A stretch of 64,000 bases of DNA from Marinobacter daqiaonensis (GCF_900115285.1 NZ_FOYW01000003.1:310001-374000), one strand, 5' to 3'; shown: positions 20,810 to 31,788, numbered from the stretch's first letter. A program made the numbers and translations. The notes: generated by a model from the letters alone, not told the origin.

Positions 20810-21430
20810 ATGGGTAAGCTTACAAATTGGCAGCAACAGCTGCAGGACATGGTTAACAAGGGTATTGACGCTGCGGAGAACGCGCAGAAGCAGGTTGCGG
20901 CCAGGCCGTTCAATGCTGCCGAAAAACTTGAGGTCGAGATTCGCCAGCACCGGGTCAAGAATCTGCGCAAGCGTTATAACGGCGCAACCGAGGCCGTCTA
21001 CGATCAGCTTCGCACCCTGAACAGCCGTGTCGGCGGCTTTGCAGCAGATCTGATGGCGAAGCTGGAAAAGGAAACCGCTGACGCCGCCAAATCCGTCAGC
21101 AAGACCGCGGACGAAGTCGCTGACGAGGTCTCCAGCAGCGCGGAGTCCACGGCCAGCGAAGTATCCGACAAGGCACAGAGGACCGCCAACACCGTATCCC
21201 GGGGTGCCAGGTCAACGGCCAGGGATGTCTCCAAGACAGCATCTTCGGCCGGTAAGGAAGTGAGTGAGGCCGCAGAAAAGACCTCAAAGACGGTTGCCGA
21301 GGAGGATAACGCCTCCAGCAAATCAGGCTCTGGTTCGTCCAAAACCACCGCGAAGGCGAAAGAAACTGCCAGCAAGTCCAAAGAGACGAGCAGCAAGTCA
21401 ACCGCCGACAAGGCCACGACTGGCGCCTGA
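20810..21430 (+). CDS. Ala/Ser/Lys-rich phasin- or LEA-like protein
   Basis: A 206-aa hydrophilic protein. Residues 1-80 look like an ordered helical domain (LTNWQQQLQDMVNKGIDAAE, ending DLMAKLEKE). About 80-150 is a run of degenerate 11-residue amphipathic repeats (for example SVSKTADEVADEV, SESTASEVSDKA-like units), and the tail is a Lys/Ser/Thr low-complexity region. This composition recalls phasins and group 3 LEA proteins, so granule binding or stress protection is possible but unproven. Start ATG follows AATAGGGGG; a TTG six bases earlier is less likely. Monocistronic, ending at a strong terminator. Confidence 0.7.
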   Translation: MGKLTNWQQQLQDMVNKGIDAAENAQKQVAARPFNAAEKLEVEIRQHRVKNLRKRYNGATEAVYDQLRTLNSRVGGFAADLMAKLEKETADAAKSVSKTADEVADEVSSSAESTASEVSDKAQRTANTVSRGARSTARDVSKTASSAGKEVSEAAEKTSKTVAEEDNASSKSGSGSSKTTAKAKETASKSKETSSKSTADKATTGA

Positions 21431-21464
21431 TACCCGGATTGCAGGACAGTAGAATGACTGTCAG

Positions 21465-21495
21465 AAGGCCACCCCCCCGGGGGTGGCCTTTTTTG
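21465..21495 (+). terminator. Intrinsic terminator
   Basis: Perfect 12-bp arms AAGGCCACCCCC and GGGGGTGGCCTT with a 2-nt loop, followed by a run of six T. It ends the Ala/Ser/Lys-rich gene and lies between convergent genes. Confidence 0.9.
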
Positions 21496-21500
21496 TAGAT

Positions 21501-22160
21501 TTACTGCGGGTTGCTGGTTTTCTGCGGGCCGCCCGGCTCCAGCGGCAGGGTCCGCTTGTGCTCAGTAATGGCTTCGAGGCGCTCGATATCTTCGAGATAA
21601 CGCTCCTTCAGGATCTCGATTTCGGCGTTCTGAGCCGCGATTTCCGCCTCTATGTCCTCGATCTGTCGCTCCAGGCGGTCGATCTTGAGAAGCATGTTTT
21701 CGGGGATGTCGGTACCGGAGCGCTCCATGTTGGCGGCCCTCGAGTGCTCGGCGTCAAGCTGGGATTCGATGACCGAGATATTGCCCCGTTTGAGCTGGTT
21801 CAGGCCCTCAAGTTCACGGATTTTCCGGTGCAGTGCGCGCACCGCGTCGTCGGGGTGGCTGTATCGGCGCAGCAGGGCGCGGTCCTGCTTACGTTGTTCC
21901 TCCGCCTGCTGTTGCCGGCGCTTCTCCGCCTCCCGTTGGCGAAGTTCTTCCTCGGTGGGAGCCGGAGCAACACGCTCAATCACCCGGCCCTGGCTGTTGA
22001 GGATCTCATAGCCCCGGGTGGAGGCCTCCTGGGGCACGGTGTTGCTGATCACCATCTGGCCGCTGCTGTCCTGGTAACGATACATTCGGGCATCGGCAAT
22101 GGAGGCGAAAAGCAGGCAGCTGGCTAGGAAAAGGCAGGTTGTCAGGCGAACTGTTTGCAC
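21501..22160 (-). CDS. DUF4124 coiled-coil exported protein
   Basis: A 219-aa protein with a signal peptide (MQTVRLTTCLFLASCLLFAS, cleavage near ADA). The following segment ARMYRYQDSSGQMVISNTVP is a DUF4124 domain, a small beta-structured module of exported proteobacterial proteins. From about residue 70 it is a long charged coiled coil (EEELRQREAEKRRQQQAEEQ; KIDRLERQIEDIEAEIAAQN). Periplasmic location is expected. Its role is unknown; no operon partner is evident. Confidence 0.8.
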   Translation of the reverse strand: MQTVRLTTCLFLASCLLFASIADARMYRYQDSSGQMVISNTVPQEASTRGYEILNSQGRVIERVAPAPTEEELRQREAEKRRQQQAEEQRKQDRALLRRYSHPDDAVRALHRKIRELEGLNQLKRGNISVIESQLDAEHSRAANMERSGTDIPENMLLKIDRLERQIEDIEAEIAAQNAEIEILKERYLEDIERLEAITEHKRTLPLEPGGPQKTSNPQ

Positions 22161-22288
22161 CGGGTTACACCGTTTTTGTCAGTGGGGATCGAGTGAGCGT
22201 CATCCGTGTTGGTATCAGAGCATACCAGACATGCCTGTCGTTGCTACGGACCAGATCACAGGCCGGGCAGCAGCCGGCTATCGGCCTT

Positions 22289-22930
22289 TCAGCTGACGCC
22301 ATACCGCTGGCGATAGTCCGCGATCGCCCTGGCGTGCCCGGTGAGTTCCGGATAGTCCTGGAGATACTCCAGCACTTGTTCCAGCTTGATGATGCTTATG
22401 ACCGGTATGCCATAGTTTTGTTCCACCTCCTGGATCGCGGACAGGTCGCCCTTTCCGCGCTCCTGGCGGTCCAGAGCGATAAGCACGCCCGCGGGTCTTG
22501 CACCGGCCGCTTCTATCATCGTCATGGACTCCCGTATTGCAGTTCCGGCAGTGATGACATCGTCGATGATCAGAATGCGGCCCGCCAAGGGTGTGCCGAC
22601 AATGTTGCCGCCCTCGCCATGGTCCTTGGCTTCTTTGCGGTTAAAGGCCCAGGGACGGTTATCGCCACTACTTGCCAGGCTCATGGCGGTGGTGGTCGCC
22701 AAGGGAATGCCCTTATAGGCGGGGCCGAAAATAATGTCATAATCCAGCCCGCTGCGGGTGAGGGCGGCGGCATAGGCCTGGCTCAGCCGGAGCAGGTCAT
22801 TGCCCGTATTGAACAGACCGGCATTGAAAAAATAGGGGCTGGTGCGGCCGGACTTGAGGGTGAACTCACCGAAGCGGAGTACTTCCCGGTGTATTGCAAA
22901 CTCAATGAAATCGCGCTGGTAGTCGTGCAT
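22289..22930 (-). CDS. pyrE: Orotate phosphoribosyltransferase
   Basis: Pyrimidine synthesis enzyme joining orotate and PRPP to give orotidine-5'-phosphate. The PRPP-binding loop is [17 protein letters not shown], and the flexible catalytic loop contains [11 protein letters not shown]. The start [20 protein letters not shown] gives 213 aa, the family length; an upstream in-frame start at 22963 adds 11 residues. It is divergent from the Crc-like gene with an 82-bp gap, the same pairing as in Pseudomonas. Confidence 0.96.
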   Translation of the reverse strand: MHDYQRDFIEFAIHREVLRFGEFTLKSGRTSPYFFNAGLFNTGNDLLRLSQAYAAALTRSGLDYDIIFGPAYKGIPLATTTAMSLASSGDNRPWAFNRKEAKDHGEGGNIVGTPLAGRILIIDDVITAGTAIRESMTMIEAAGARPAGVLIALDRQERGKGDLSAIQEVEQNYGIPVISIIKLEQVLEYLQDYPELTGHARAIADYRQRYGVS

Positions 22931-23012
22931 GACAAGGCTTCTGGCGGGGGCTGGTTCTTTCAAATACGTGTAAAAACGGTATCATACACACAAACTGAAT
23001 CAGGGAATACGT

Positions 23013-23822
23013 ATGCGTGTAGTATCAATCAGCGTCAATGGCCTCGAGCAGGCCGTTGACAGGGGCTTTTTTGACTGGATTGCCCGCCAGGACGCCGACG
23101 TTATCTGTGTTCAGGACCATCGCATGCGGGTCTATGAAATCGAGGACCGCAACCTGATTCCCGAAGGGTATGAAGCCTACTTCATAGACGGCGAGCGCAA
23201 CGAGGACGGTGGCGTGGGGATTTATACCCGGCACTTTCCCAAGGCCATCATGTACGGTTTCGCCAGTGAGCAGGCGGACCGCGAGGGCCGCTTTATCCAG
23301 GCGGACTTTGACCGCGTGAGTGTCGCCAGCGTGCTGGCTCCCAACGCCCTGGGCCGTGAAGATGAATTGCTCGGCGACGAGAATGACCTGACCGTTCTGG
23401 ATCACAAGGACGAGTTCATGGACGATTTCGGTCTGCACATGCAGAAAACCCTGCGCAAGCGCCGGCAGTTCATCTTCTGCGCGAATCTGCAGACCGCTCA
23501 TCATGTTACTGATGCCAGCCCCATTTATCATCAGCTGGATGTATCCGGCTTCCTGCCTCACGAGCGGGCATTTCTCGATCGCCTGATTGATGAAATGGGA
23601 GCCGTTGATGCCTTCCGTGAGATCAACAAGCAGAGCAACCAGTACACCTGGTGGCCGGAATGGGAAGGTGGTGAGCGCAAGAATGTGGGTATTCGTGCCG
23701 ACTACCAGCTACTGACGCCGGGTATTCGCAAGACTATTGTCGATGGCTGGATCGATGAAAGCGCCCGCTTTTCGGACCATGCTCCGCTGATCATGGAATA
23801 CGATATCCAGATCGGTTTCTGA
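23013..23822 (+). CDS. crc: Crc-type catabolite repression control protein (ExoIII fold)
   Basis: Member of the exonuclease III/AP-endonuclease fold next to pyrE, as Pseudomonas crc is. In Pseudomonas, Crc has no nuclease activity and acts with Hfq to repress translation of catabolic mRNAs. Compared with ExoIII the fold motifs remain (SISVNG, RADYQLLTPG, FSDHAPLI), but the metal-binding Glu is Asp (CVQDHR), and the GDXN catalytic motif is replaced by FCANLQTAHH. At 269 aa it is the Crc length. Presence of cbrAB and a crcZ-like RNA in the same window supports this role. An inactive or specialised nuclease of unrelated function remains possible. Confidence 0.8.
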   Translation: MRVVSISVNGLEQAVDRGFFDWIARQDADVICVQDHRMRVYEIEDRNLIPEGYEAYFIDGERNEDGGVGIYTRHFPKAIMYGFASEQADREGRFIQADFDRVSVASVLAPNALGREDELLGDENDLTVLDHKDEFMDDFGLHMQKTLRKRRQFIFCANLQTAHHVTDASPIYHQLDVSGFLPHERAFLDRLIDEMGAVDAFREINKQSNQYTWWPEWEGGERKNVGIRADYQLLTPGIRKTIVDGWIDESARFSDHAPLIMEYDIQIGF

Positions 23823-23846
23823 CCGGCCGCTATGAATGCTTGAGAC

Positions 23847-23876
23847 AAAAAAGCGCGCCCCCTGGCGCGCTTTTTT
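23847..23876. terminator. Bidirectional intrinsic terminator between crc and rph
   Basis: Six A, arms GCGCGCC and GGCGCGC with a 4-nt loop, then six T. The symmetric A and T runs let it stop both the plus-strand crc and the minus-strand rph transcripts. Confidence 0.9.
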
Positions 23877-23903
23877 ATGTTCCGCTGTGACGGCGAGCCT
23901 TGC

Positions 23904-24620
23904 TCAGCCGCCCAGGGCGTCCTTCTGGATCGCAAACAGCCTGTCAATTCCCTGCTTCGCCAGGGTCAGCATTCCGTCCAGTTCATCCTGTACAAAGGGC
24001 ACTCCCTCGGCGGTCCCCTGAATTTCAATGAAACCTCCCTGGTCGGTCATGATCACGTTCATGTCGGTTTCCGCCTCGGAATCCTCCGGGTAGTCCAGGT
24101 CCACCACCGGCGTGCCGCGATAGATGCCCACAGAGACGGCGGCCACCATCTGTTTTAGCGGTGACGTCTTCAGTCGCCCTTCCTTCACCAGGAAGTTCAG
24201 GGCGTCCACCAGGGCGACGCAGCCACCGGTAATCGCGGCCGTGCGGGTGCCCCCGTCCGCCTGGATGACATCACAGTCGATGGTAATGGTGTGCTCCCCC
24301 AGGGCCTCCAGGTCCACGGCTGCCCTCAGCGAGCGGCCTATCAGTCGCTGGATCTCGACGGTGCGTCCACCCTGTTTGCCCCGGGCCGCTTCCCGGCCCA
24401 TGCGGCTGCCGGTGGAGCGCGGCAGCATGCCGTACTCGGCGGTAATCCAGCCCCGGCCTTCGCCCCGGAGGAAGGGTGGAACCCGGTTCTCCACGGAGGC
24501 GGTGCAGATGACGCGGGTGTCGCCAAATTCAACCAGCACGGAGCCCTCCGCATGGCGGGTAAAGTTCCGGGTAAGGGTGATGTTCCTGGGCTGGTCCGGC
24601 TTTCGTCCGCTCGGTCGCAT
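23904..24620 (-). CDS. rph: Ribonuclease PH
   Basis: Phosphorolytic 3'-5' exoribonuclease trimming tRNA 3' ends and degrading structured RNA. The 238-aa sequence from [20 protein letters not shown] has the family motifs [36 protein letters not shown] and [18 protein letters not shown]. Upstream in-frame codons are not family-like. It is divergent from yicC with a 194-bp gap. Confidence 0.97.
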   Translation of the reverse strand: MRPSGRKPDQPRNITLTRNFTRHAEGSVLVEFGDTRVICTASVENRVPPFLRGEGRGWITAEYGMLPRSTGSRMGREAARGKQGGRTVEIQRLIGRSLRAAVDLEALGEHTITIDCDVIQADGGTRTAAITGGCVALVDALNFLVKEGRLKTSPLKQMVAAVSVGIYRGTPVVDLDYPEDSEAETDMNVIMTDQGGFIEIQGTAEGVPFVQDELDGMLTLAKQGIDRLFAIQKDALGG

Positions 24621-24814
24621 AGTTGATCCTTCTGAATCGGAGAGTGAATGGGTCAGTACCTGGCCCGCAATGTGGCGGACAGGCCGTTCACGTGGAAAGG
24701 AACCGGAGTATAGCACGGCGTGTTTCCCTTCCGGACAGGCCGGAGATTCCGCCTTGGGCCCCGCAAGCTGGTAGACTGTGAGTTAAACGTTTTCCGTAGC
24801 CCAATGGAGTCACC

Positions 24815-26439
<1,625 letters not shown>

Positions 26440-26550
26440 CGGTATACATCGTGAGCACTTGCCGGTAGACTACGCGGTCTGCTGAAGGGTCCGGTTTTGA
26501 CCGGGCTGACCGAATTCACACCGTAATCTGTTATCTCAGTCGGGGAAGAT

Positions 26551-26763
26551 ATGGCACGAGTTACCGTTGAAGATTGCCTGGAAAACGTCGACAACCGTTT
26601 CCAGCTGGTTATGCTGGCGACCAAGCGCGCCCGCCAGATCGCCACCAAGGGCTTCGATCCGCTGGTGCCGGAAGAGAATGACAAGCCGACCGTTATCGCC
26701 CTGCGGGAAATCGCCGAAGGCAAGATCACCCGGTCCCTGCTGACGGAAGAAGACGAGGATTGA
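26551..26763 (+). CDS. rpoZ: RNA polymerase omega subunit
   Basis: Small subunit that helps assemble RNA polymerase and forms a ppGpp-binding site in Gammaproteobacteria. The 70-aa sequence [20 protein letters not shown] has the conserved [10 protein letters not shown] helix. It is preceded by GGGGAAG, and a hairpin terminator lies about 125 bp downstream, separating it from spoT. Confidence 0.97.
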   Translation: MARVTVEDCLENVDNRFQLVMLATKRARQIATKGFDPLVPEENDKPTVIALREIAEGKITRSLLTEEDED

Positions 26764-26805
26764 GCCTGCTTCGGCCACGCCGGCTGAAGAGGCTGTAAAA
26801 GACCA

Positions 26806-26833
26806 TTGAAATTCGCCCCGATGGATTTATAGT
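26806..26833 (+). promoter_or_regulatory. Sigma-70 promoter upstream of spoT
   Basis: TTGAAA, a 16-bp spacer and TATAGT. Transcription would start near 26840. It feeds either a short terminated RNA or, by readthrough, spoT. Confidence 0.6.
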
Positions 26834-26839
26834 GGATAC

Positions 26840-26917
26840 ATGGCGCAATGCGTGAGGCGCCACGTAATTCCAGCGGGGTACAGGAAGAGCCCGAATGTTC
26901 GCATTCGGGCTTTTTTA
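26840..26917 (+). ncRNA. Candidate small RNA or spoT leader attenuator, ending at an intrinsic terminator
   Basis: The roughly 78 nt between the promoter and the spoT start contain a first hairpin (TGGCGC at 26841 pairing with GCGCCA ending 26862), a single-stranded stretch, and a strong terminator hairpin (GCCCGAATG with CATTCGGGC, 26889-26910) followed by six T. No ORF fits. It could be an independent small RNA, a spoT attenuator, or simply the rpoZ terminator with a chance promoter. I know no named RNA at this place. Confidence 0.45.
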
Positions 26918-26949
26918 TCCCCGTTTCCTGAGATCCATTCGGAGGCGCG

Positions 26950-29133
26950 GTGGCGCAAGAGCTACTAGTAGCGGAGCGAGAGCGGGAGGAGGCCACAGTC
27001 GAAGGCCTGGCAACCCAGCTTGGCAGCTATCTGGACGACAGTCGCATCGATCAGGTGCGCCGGGCCTACTATTATGCCGAACAGGCCCATGAGGGCCAGA
27101 TGCGACGCAGTGGTGAGCGCTATATCACCCACCCCCTCGCGGTTGCCACCATCCTGGCGGACATGCGGCTCGATCATCAGAGCCTGATGGCTGCGATGCT
27201 TCACGACGTGATTGAAGATACCAGTATTCCCAAGGAAGCCCTAAGCGAGCAGTTTGGCGACTCCGTGGCCGATCTGGTGGATGGCGTCAGCAAGCTGACC
27301 CAGATCGAGTTCCGCTCCCGTGCCGAAGCCCAGGCCGAGAACTTCCAGAAGATGACCCTGGCCATGGCCCGGGACATCCGGGTCATTATCGTCAAACTCG
27401 CGGACCGCCTGCACAATATGCGCACACTCGGGCCCATGCCCTATGAGAAGCGCCAGCGCATTGCCACTGAAACCCTGGATATATACGCTCCCATCGCCAA
27501 CCGGCTGGGCATGCACCGGGTCTGTACTGAACTCGAAGACCTCGGTTTTGCGTCCCTCTATCCCATGCGGGCGAAATACATCTCCAAGGCCGTGGACAAG
27601 CTTCGGGGCAGCCACCGGGAGATCATCGACGAGATCAGGGGCAGACTCGAGGACAAGCTTCAGGAACGCGGATTGCCCGGTCTCATCATGGGGCGGGAAA
27701 AGCACCTGAATTCCATCTACAACAAGATGAAATTCCGGCACAAGTCCTTCCATGAGATCATGGATGTCTATGCCTTCCGCATCATCACCGACAGCGAAGA
27801 CGACTGCTACCGCATCCTGGGTGCTGTCCACAGTCTGTATAAGCCGCTGCCGGGCCGGTTCAAGGACTATATCGCCATGCCCAAGGCGAATGGCTACCAG
27901 TCCCTCCATACCACCCTTTTCGGGATGCACGTCAATATCGAGATCCAGATCCGCACCGAAGAGATGGAACAGATCGCCAATGACGGCATTGCCGCCCACT
28001 GGATGTACAAGCACGAGCAGTCGCCCGTCACTGCGGTGAACCAGAAGCGGGTGGACCGGTGGGTCCAGGGGCTGATGGAAATGCGGGAGCGGGCGGTGGA
28101 TTCGCTGGAGTTCATCGAACACGTCAAGACGGACCTGTTCCCGGACGAGGTCTATGTGTTCACGCCCAAGGGCAAGATTCTCGAGCTTCCCTCCGGCGCC
28201 ACGCCGGTGGACTTTGCCTACGCCATTCACACGGACATCGGCAACGCCTGCGTGGCCTGCCGGGTCAACCGCAATCTGGGGTCCCTCAGTCAGCCCCTGC
28301 AGAGTGGCCAGACGGTGGAAATCATCACCGCCCCCAATGCCCGGCCCAATCCGGCCTGGCTGAGTTTCGTGGTGACCGGCAAAGCGCGGAGCAGCATCCG
28401 GCATGCGCTCAAGCTGCAGCGCCGGGCGGAGTCCCTGGCGCTGGGCAAGACCCTTCTCAAGAAATCCCTGCATGGCTTTGGCCGGAAGCTCTCGGAGCTG
28501 AGGGATGAACAGATTGGCGCGGTGGTCCGGCACAACCAGGTGGAAAGTTTCGACGACCTGCTCAGCGAGATCGGCATCGGCAACCGGATGGCCTATCTCA
28601 TTGCCCGCCAGCTGGTGGCAGGCGATGTGATTACGGAACCCGGCCCTGGGGACAAGGAGACCATCACCGATGATGGCACTGGTAAACACGGCGCCGTGAC
28701 CATACGTGGCACTGAGGGGCTGCTGGTGCGTTTCGCCAATTGCTGCAAGCCGATCCCCGGCGATCCCGTGGTGGGCGTCATGGACTCCGGACATGGTCTG
28801 GTGATTCACAGTGATACCTGTCCGCGTCTGCCGGAAAGCTCGGAAGACCGGGCCCAGCTTACCCATCTCAAATGGGCAAAAGACATCACCGACGAATTCT
28901 CGGTTGAGCTCCGGGTGGAGCTTGAGCGTCAGCGTGGGGTGATCGCCGAGGTGGCGAGCGCGGTGGCCAAGGCGGATGGCAACATCGAACGCATCAACGT
29001 GGAAGAGCAGAACGCCCGCCTCAGCGTGGTGAGTCTGGTAGTGCACGTCAACGGACGCAAGCACCTGGCCCGAGTGATGCGTCGGGTTCGCAATATTCGC
29101 GCTGTGACCCATATCAGCCGGGTTCGGAGCTGA
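26950..29133 (+). CDS. spoT: Bifunctional (p)ppGpp synthetase/hydrolase SpoT
   Basis: Balances the alarmone (p)ppGpp. Domains in order: HD hydrolase ([20 protein letters not shown] and MLHDVIEDT near 55-90), synthetase ([14 protein letters not shown] near 320), TGS ([15 protein letters not shown]), helical region, and C-terminal ACT ([18 protein letters not shown]). Both catalytic regions look intact, and the 727-aa length is that of SpoT. The start is GTG directly behind GGAGG. Cytoplasmic; it lies after rpoZ and its terminator. Confidence 0.96.
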   Translation: MAQELLVAEREREEATVEGLATQLGSYLDDSRIDQVRRAYYYAEQAHEGQMRRSGERYITHPLAVATILADMRLDHQSLMAAMLHDVIEDTSIPKEALSEQFGDSVADLVDGVSKLTQIEFRSRAEAQAENFQKMTLAMARDIRVIIVKLADRLHNMRTLGPMPYEKRQRIATETLDIYAPIANRLGMHRVCTELEDLGFASLYPMRAKYISKAVDKLRGSHREIIDEIRGRLEDKLQERGLPGLIMGREKHLNSIYNKMKFRHKSFHEIMDVYAFRIITDSEDDCYRILGAVHSLYKPLPGRFKDYIAMPKANGYQSLHTTLFGMHVNIEIQIRTEEMEQIANDGIAAHWMYKHEQSPVTAVNQKRVDRWVQGLMEMRERAVDSLEFIEHVKTDLFPDEVYVFTPKGKILELPSGATPVDFAYAIHTDIGNACVACRVNRNLGSLSQPLQSGQTVEIITAPNARPNPAWLSFVVTGKARSSIRHALKLQRRAESLALGKTLLKKSLHGFGRKLSELRDEQIGAVVRHNQVESFDDLLSEIGIGNRMAYLIARQLVAGDVITEPGPGDKETITDDGTGKHGAVTIRGTEGLLVRFANCCKPIPGDPVVGVMDSGHGLVIHSDTCPRLPESSEDRAQLTHLKWAKDITDEFSVELRVELERQRGVIAEVASAVAKADGNIERINVEEQNARLSVVSLVVHVNGRKHLARVMRRVRNIRAVTHISRVRS

Positions 29134-29227
29134 TGGCTCCCGGAGCCGGACCTCGCCGGGGCGGTTGACAGTTTCCCGCCCCGAGCGGCAGCATGTTCTT
29201 TTTACACCAACGCAGGACCAACCCCAG

Positions 29228-29614
29228 ATGAGCAACAAATCCATTATCCAGACCGATGCCGCGCCAGAAGCCATTGGTACATACTCCCAGGCCGTCAAGG
29301 CAGGCGATACTGTGTATCTTTCGGGACAGATTCCGCTGGATCCGCAGACCATGGAGGTGGTGTCCGGCGATTTTGGTGACAAGGCCCGGCGGGTATTCGA
29401 GAACCTCAAGGCCGTCTGTGAGGCGGCCGGCGGCGGTCTCCAGGATATTGTGAAGCTCAACATTTACATGACCGACCTGGCCAACTTCGCCACCGTGAAC
29501 GAAGTCATGGCAACCTACTTCCAGGAGCCCTACCCGGCACGGGCCGCCATCGGGGTGGCCTCCCTGCCCAAGGGCGTCCCGGTGGAAATGGACGCCATCA
29601 TGGTGATTAGCTAG
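29228..29614 (+). CDS. ridA: RidA-family enamine/imine deaminase
   Basis: Hydrolyses reactive enamine or imine intermediates such as 2-aminoacrylate made by PLP enzymes. The 128 aa from [20 protein letters not shown] contain [19 protein letters not shown] with the substrate-binding Arg. It follows spoT by 94 bp, as in Pseudomonas. Its TAG stop codon is part of the CTAG at the left end of the inverted-repeat element at 29611-29880. Confidence 0.95.
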   Translation: MSNKSIIQTDAAPEAIGTYSQAVKAGDTVYLSGQIPLDPQTMEVVSGDFGDKARRVFENLKAVCEAAGGGLQDIVKLNIYMTDLANFATVNEVMATYFQEPYPARAAIGVASLPKGVPVEMDAIMVIS

Positions 29615-29880
29615 TGTCCCGGCCGGTCAATTCGCTGACCTACTGAGCCCCTGAAAGCCTTGAGAGCAAGGCGCGGTGTCGAAGGTTTGGTGGTTCCAAA
29701 TCGAGGCGCCGCAACACAGCTCTCAAGGCTTTCAGGGGCTCCCGGAGGGCTTGCCGCTGGCGACTCTGGACCTGTGTTGTCAGCCCTTGATGTGGAACCA
29801 CCACACCTGCGGACTGACGCCTTGGCCAGAGTCGCCAGCGGCAAGCAATAGGTCAGCGAATTAACCGGCCGGGACACTAG
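29611..29880. repeat. 270-bp nested inverted-repeat (MITE-like) element
   Basis: The ends are 32-bp inverted repeats with a single mismatch (29611-29642 and 29849-29880), each beginning CTAGTGTCCCGGCCGG. Inside are more perfect pairs: 22 bp at 29645-29666 with 29720-29741; 21 bp at 29749-29769 with 29826-29846; 11 bp at 29688-29698 with 29793-29803; and 8 bp around 29712 and 29772. No ORF is credible. The structure suggests a non-autonomous mobile element or a large structured repeat that could fold as RNA and act as a bidirectional terminator between ridA and the convergent epimerase gene. Confidence 0.8.
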
Positions 29881-29888
29881 CCGGTGCA

Positions 29889-30767
29889 CTAACCCTTACT
29901 TTTCAGTTCTTCGATCATGGGCCGGTAGCCGGTCCGGAAATCCGGGTAGCGGAATTCAAAGCCGGTATCGAGAAGGCGCTGGTTGTTACACCGTTTGCTG
30001 CCACCCCGGCCGCCCGTGCGTCCATCTGGCCGGGGTGGCTGGCAGGGCAGCTGGTTGCGAATCCATGCCACCACCTCATCCAGCCTCGCGGGTTCGCAGT
30101 CGCTGGCCAGGTAGCAGTCCTTGAGGAGGGTGCCTGTCAGCGCCAGCTGAATCAGGTGGATGCACACGGCAGCGGCATCTTCCTCGTGAATCCGGTTGGT
30201 GTAGGGGCCGGGCGAGGCCGGATTCAGTTCACCCTCGACGACCGATTCCAGAAAGCGGCCACGGCCGGGCCCGTAAATCCCACTGAAACGAATGACCGTG
30301 GCGGGCAGCCCACTCCCGATCGCCAGTCTCTCACCCTCAAGCACCCGTTCGCCACTGAAGCGCCGCGGCCCCATGGGACTGGATTCGTCTACCTCGCTGT
30401 CGTCATCCTGGCCGTAGACGCTGGTGCTGCTGATGAAGAACAGTCGCTGGAGCCTGCTGGTGTCAGTTTCGGCCAGAAGATTGGTCAGGCCGGTCACATA
30501 GGCCTGGCGGTAGCCCGTGTCGTCGTAGCTTGAGGGGGTGAGGCAGTAGAGGATGATGTCGGGGGCTGCAGGAACCGCCCGGGCAAGGGAAGACCTGTCC
30601 AGGAGGTCTGCCGGCGCCGGGTTCACCTCGGAGGGGATGGCACTGGCAGTGCGACGGATTCCCCAGACCTCGGCCGAGGAGGCAAGCCGTCGTGCGACCT
30701 CTCCGCCCAGGGCGCCGCAACCAGCTACAAGAATACGGGGCCGGGACGGGCCCGTGGTGATTGCCAT
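29889..30767 (-). CDS. NAD(P)-dependent epimerase/dehydratase-like protein
   Basis: Extended-SDR-fold protein of unknown substrate. The dinucleotide-binding motif is ILVAGCGALGGEVARRL, followed by the catalytic region FISSTSVYGQ, where the YXXXK lysine of classical epimerases is absent, as in YeeZ-like members. VIRFSGIYGPGRGRFL follows. The likely start is the ATG at 30767 (MAITTGPSRP); a TTG at 30779 is possible. It is divergent from oxyR with about 50 bp between the starts, so OxyR could regulate it, which is untested. Confidence 0.8.
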   Translation of the reverse strand: MAITTGPSRPRILVAGCGALGGEVARRLASSAEVWGIRRTASAIPSEVNPAPADLLDRSSLARAVPAAPDIILYCLTPSSYDDTGYRQAYVTGLTNLLAETDTSRLQRLFFISSTSVYGQDDDSEVDESSPMGPRRFSGERVLEGERLAIGSGLPATVIRFSGIYGPGRGRFLESVVEGELNPASPGPYTNRIHEEDAAAVCIHLIQLALTGTLLKDCYLASDCEPARLDEVVAWIRNQLPCQPPRPDGRTGGRGGSKRCNNQRLLDTGFEFRYPDFRTGYRPMIEELKSKG

Positions 30768-30819
30768 AGTCAATTTCAATCCTTATGCTTTAGCTCATAA
30801 AGAGCAATTGGAGTCTGTC

Positions 30820-31779
30820 ATGACCTTGACCGAATTACGTTACATTGTCACGCTCGCCCGTGAAAAGCATTTCGGGCGGGCCGCCGAACGTTGTCATGTC
30901 AGTCAGCCGACCCTGAGTGTTGCCGTGAAGAAGCTGGAGGACGAGCTGGGCATCCCCCTGTTCGAGCGCAGCAAGAGCAGCATCCGGGTGACGGAGACCG
31001 GCCAGCGAATCATTGAACAGGCCCAGCGTGTTCTCGACCAGGTCGGGGTGATCCGGGATATGGCCCAGGACGGCAAGAATCAGCTGAATTCGCCCCTGAA
31101 GGTGGGAGCCATCTATACCATTGGCCCCTATCTGTTCCCGCACCTGTTGCCGGAGCTCCGGCGAGCCGCACCCGAGATGCCGCTCTTCATCGAGGAGAAC
31201 TACACCGCGAACCTGCGGCAGAAGCTTCGCCAGTCCGACCTCGATGCCATCATCATCGCGCTGCCTTTTGAAGAACCCGAAGTGGTTACGCTGCCGTTGT
31301 ATGATGAGCCATTTGTGGTCCTGCTGCCCGGCGGGCATCCACTGGCCAGGGAACAGGCCCTCACCGCCGAGCAACTGGCCGGGGAGCAGCTTCTGCTGCT
31401 GGGTCCGGGGCACTGTTTCCGGGACCAGGTCCTGGAATCCTGTCCGCCCCTGGTGGAGGCTGTTGCCGAACGCGGTGCTGGTGCACCTGGCCCGAGCCTG
31501 GTCACGGAGGGAAGTTCCCTCGAGACCATTCGTCACATGGTGGCCTCGGGCCTCGGGGTCACCATATTGCCGCTGTCCGCGGCCACCTCCATGAATTACA
31601 GCGAGGATATTCTCGCGGTCAGGCCTTTTGCCCCGCCGGTCCCGTTCCGGACCGTGGCGCTGGCCTGGCGGGTCACCTTTCCGCGACCCAAGGCCATTGA
31701 CGTCCTGTCCCTGGCGGCCAGTCAGTGTCGGGTCATTGAAAAGGCCGAAAAGGAAAAGCCGGCCCTGGTCGCCGGTTGA
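30820..31779 (+). CDS. oxyR: Hydrogen peroxide-sensing regulator OxyR
   Basis: LysR-type transcription factor activated by an intramolecular disulfide. The N-terminal winged helix (MTLTELRYIVTLAREKHFGR; AERCHVSQPTLSVAVKKLE) is followed by the effector domain, with redox cysteines exactly at Cys199 and Cys208 (GPGHCFRDQVLESC), as in E. coli OxyR. The 319-aa start at 30820 is the family start. recG begins 9 bp after its stop, a pairing also known in Pseudomonas. Confidence 0.96.
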   Translation: MTLTELRYIVTLAREKHFGRAAERCHVSQPTLSVAVKKLEDELGIPLFERSKSSIRVTETGQRIIEQAQRVLDQVGVIRDMAQDGKNQLNSPLKVGAIYTIGPYLFPHLLPELRRAAPEMPLFIEENYTANLRQKLRQSDLDAIIIALPFEEPEVVTLPLYDEPFVVLLPGGHPLAREQALTAEQLAGEQLLLLGPGHCFRDQVLESCPPLVEAVAERGAGAPGPSLVTEGSSLETIRHMVASGLGVTILPLSAATSMNYSEDILAVRPFAPPVPFRTVALAWRVTFPRPKAIDVLSLAASQCRVIEKAEKEKPALVAG

Positions 31780-31788
31780 TCCCTGCCC

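Noticed and set aside
27241..29463. 740-codon open frame on the minus strand opposite spoT
   Set aside because: Exact antisense of a well-supported spoT; composition is that of a GC-rich shadow frame, without domains or a ribosome site. Similar shadows oppose amtB, pilT, pilU, polA, rpoD, dnaG and panB.
29611..29880. Integron attC site or transposase remnant
   Set aside because: No GTTRRRY/RYYYAAC core pair at the ends, no integrase or transposase reading frame inside; the nested perfect repeats point to another kind of element.
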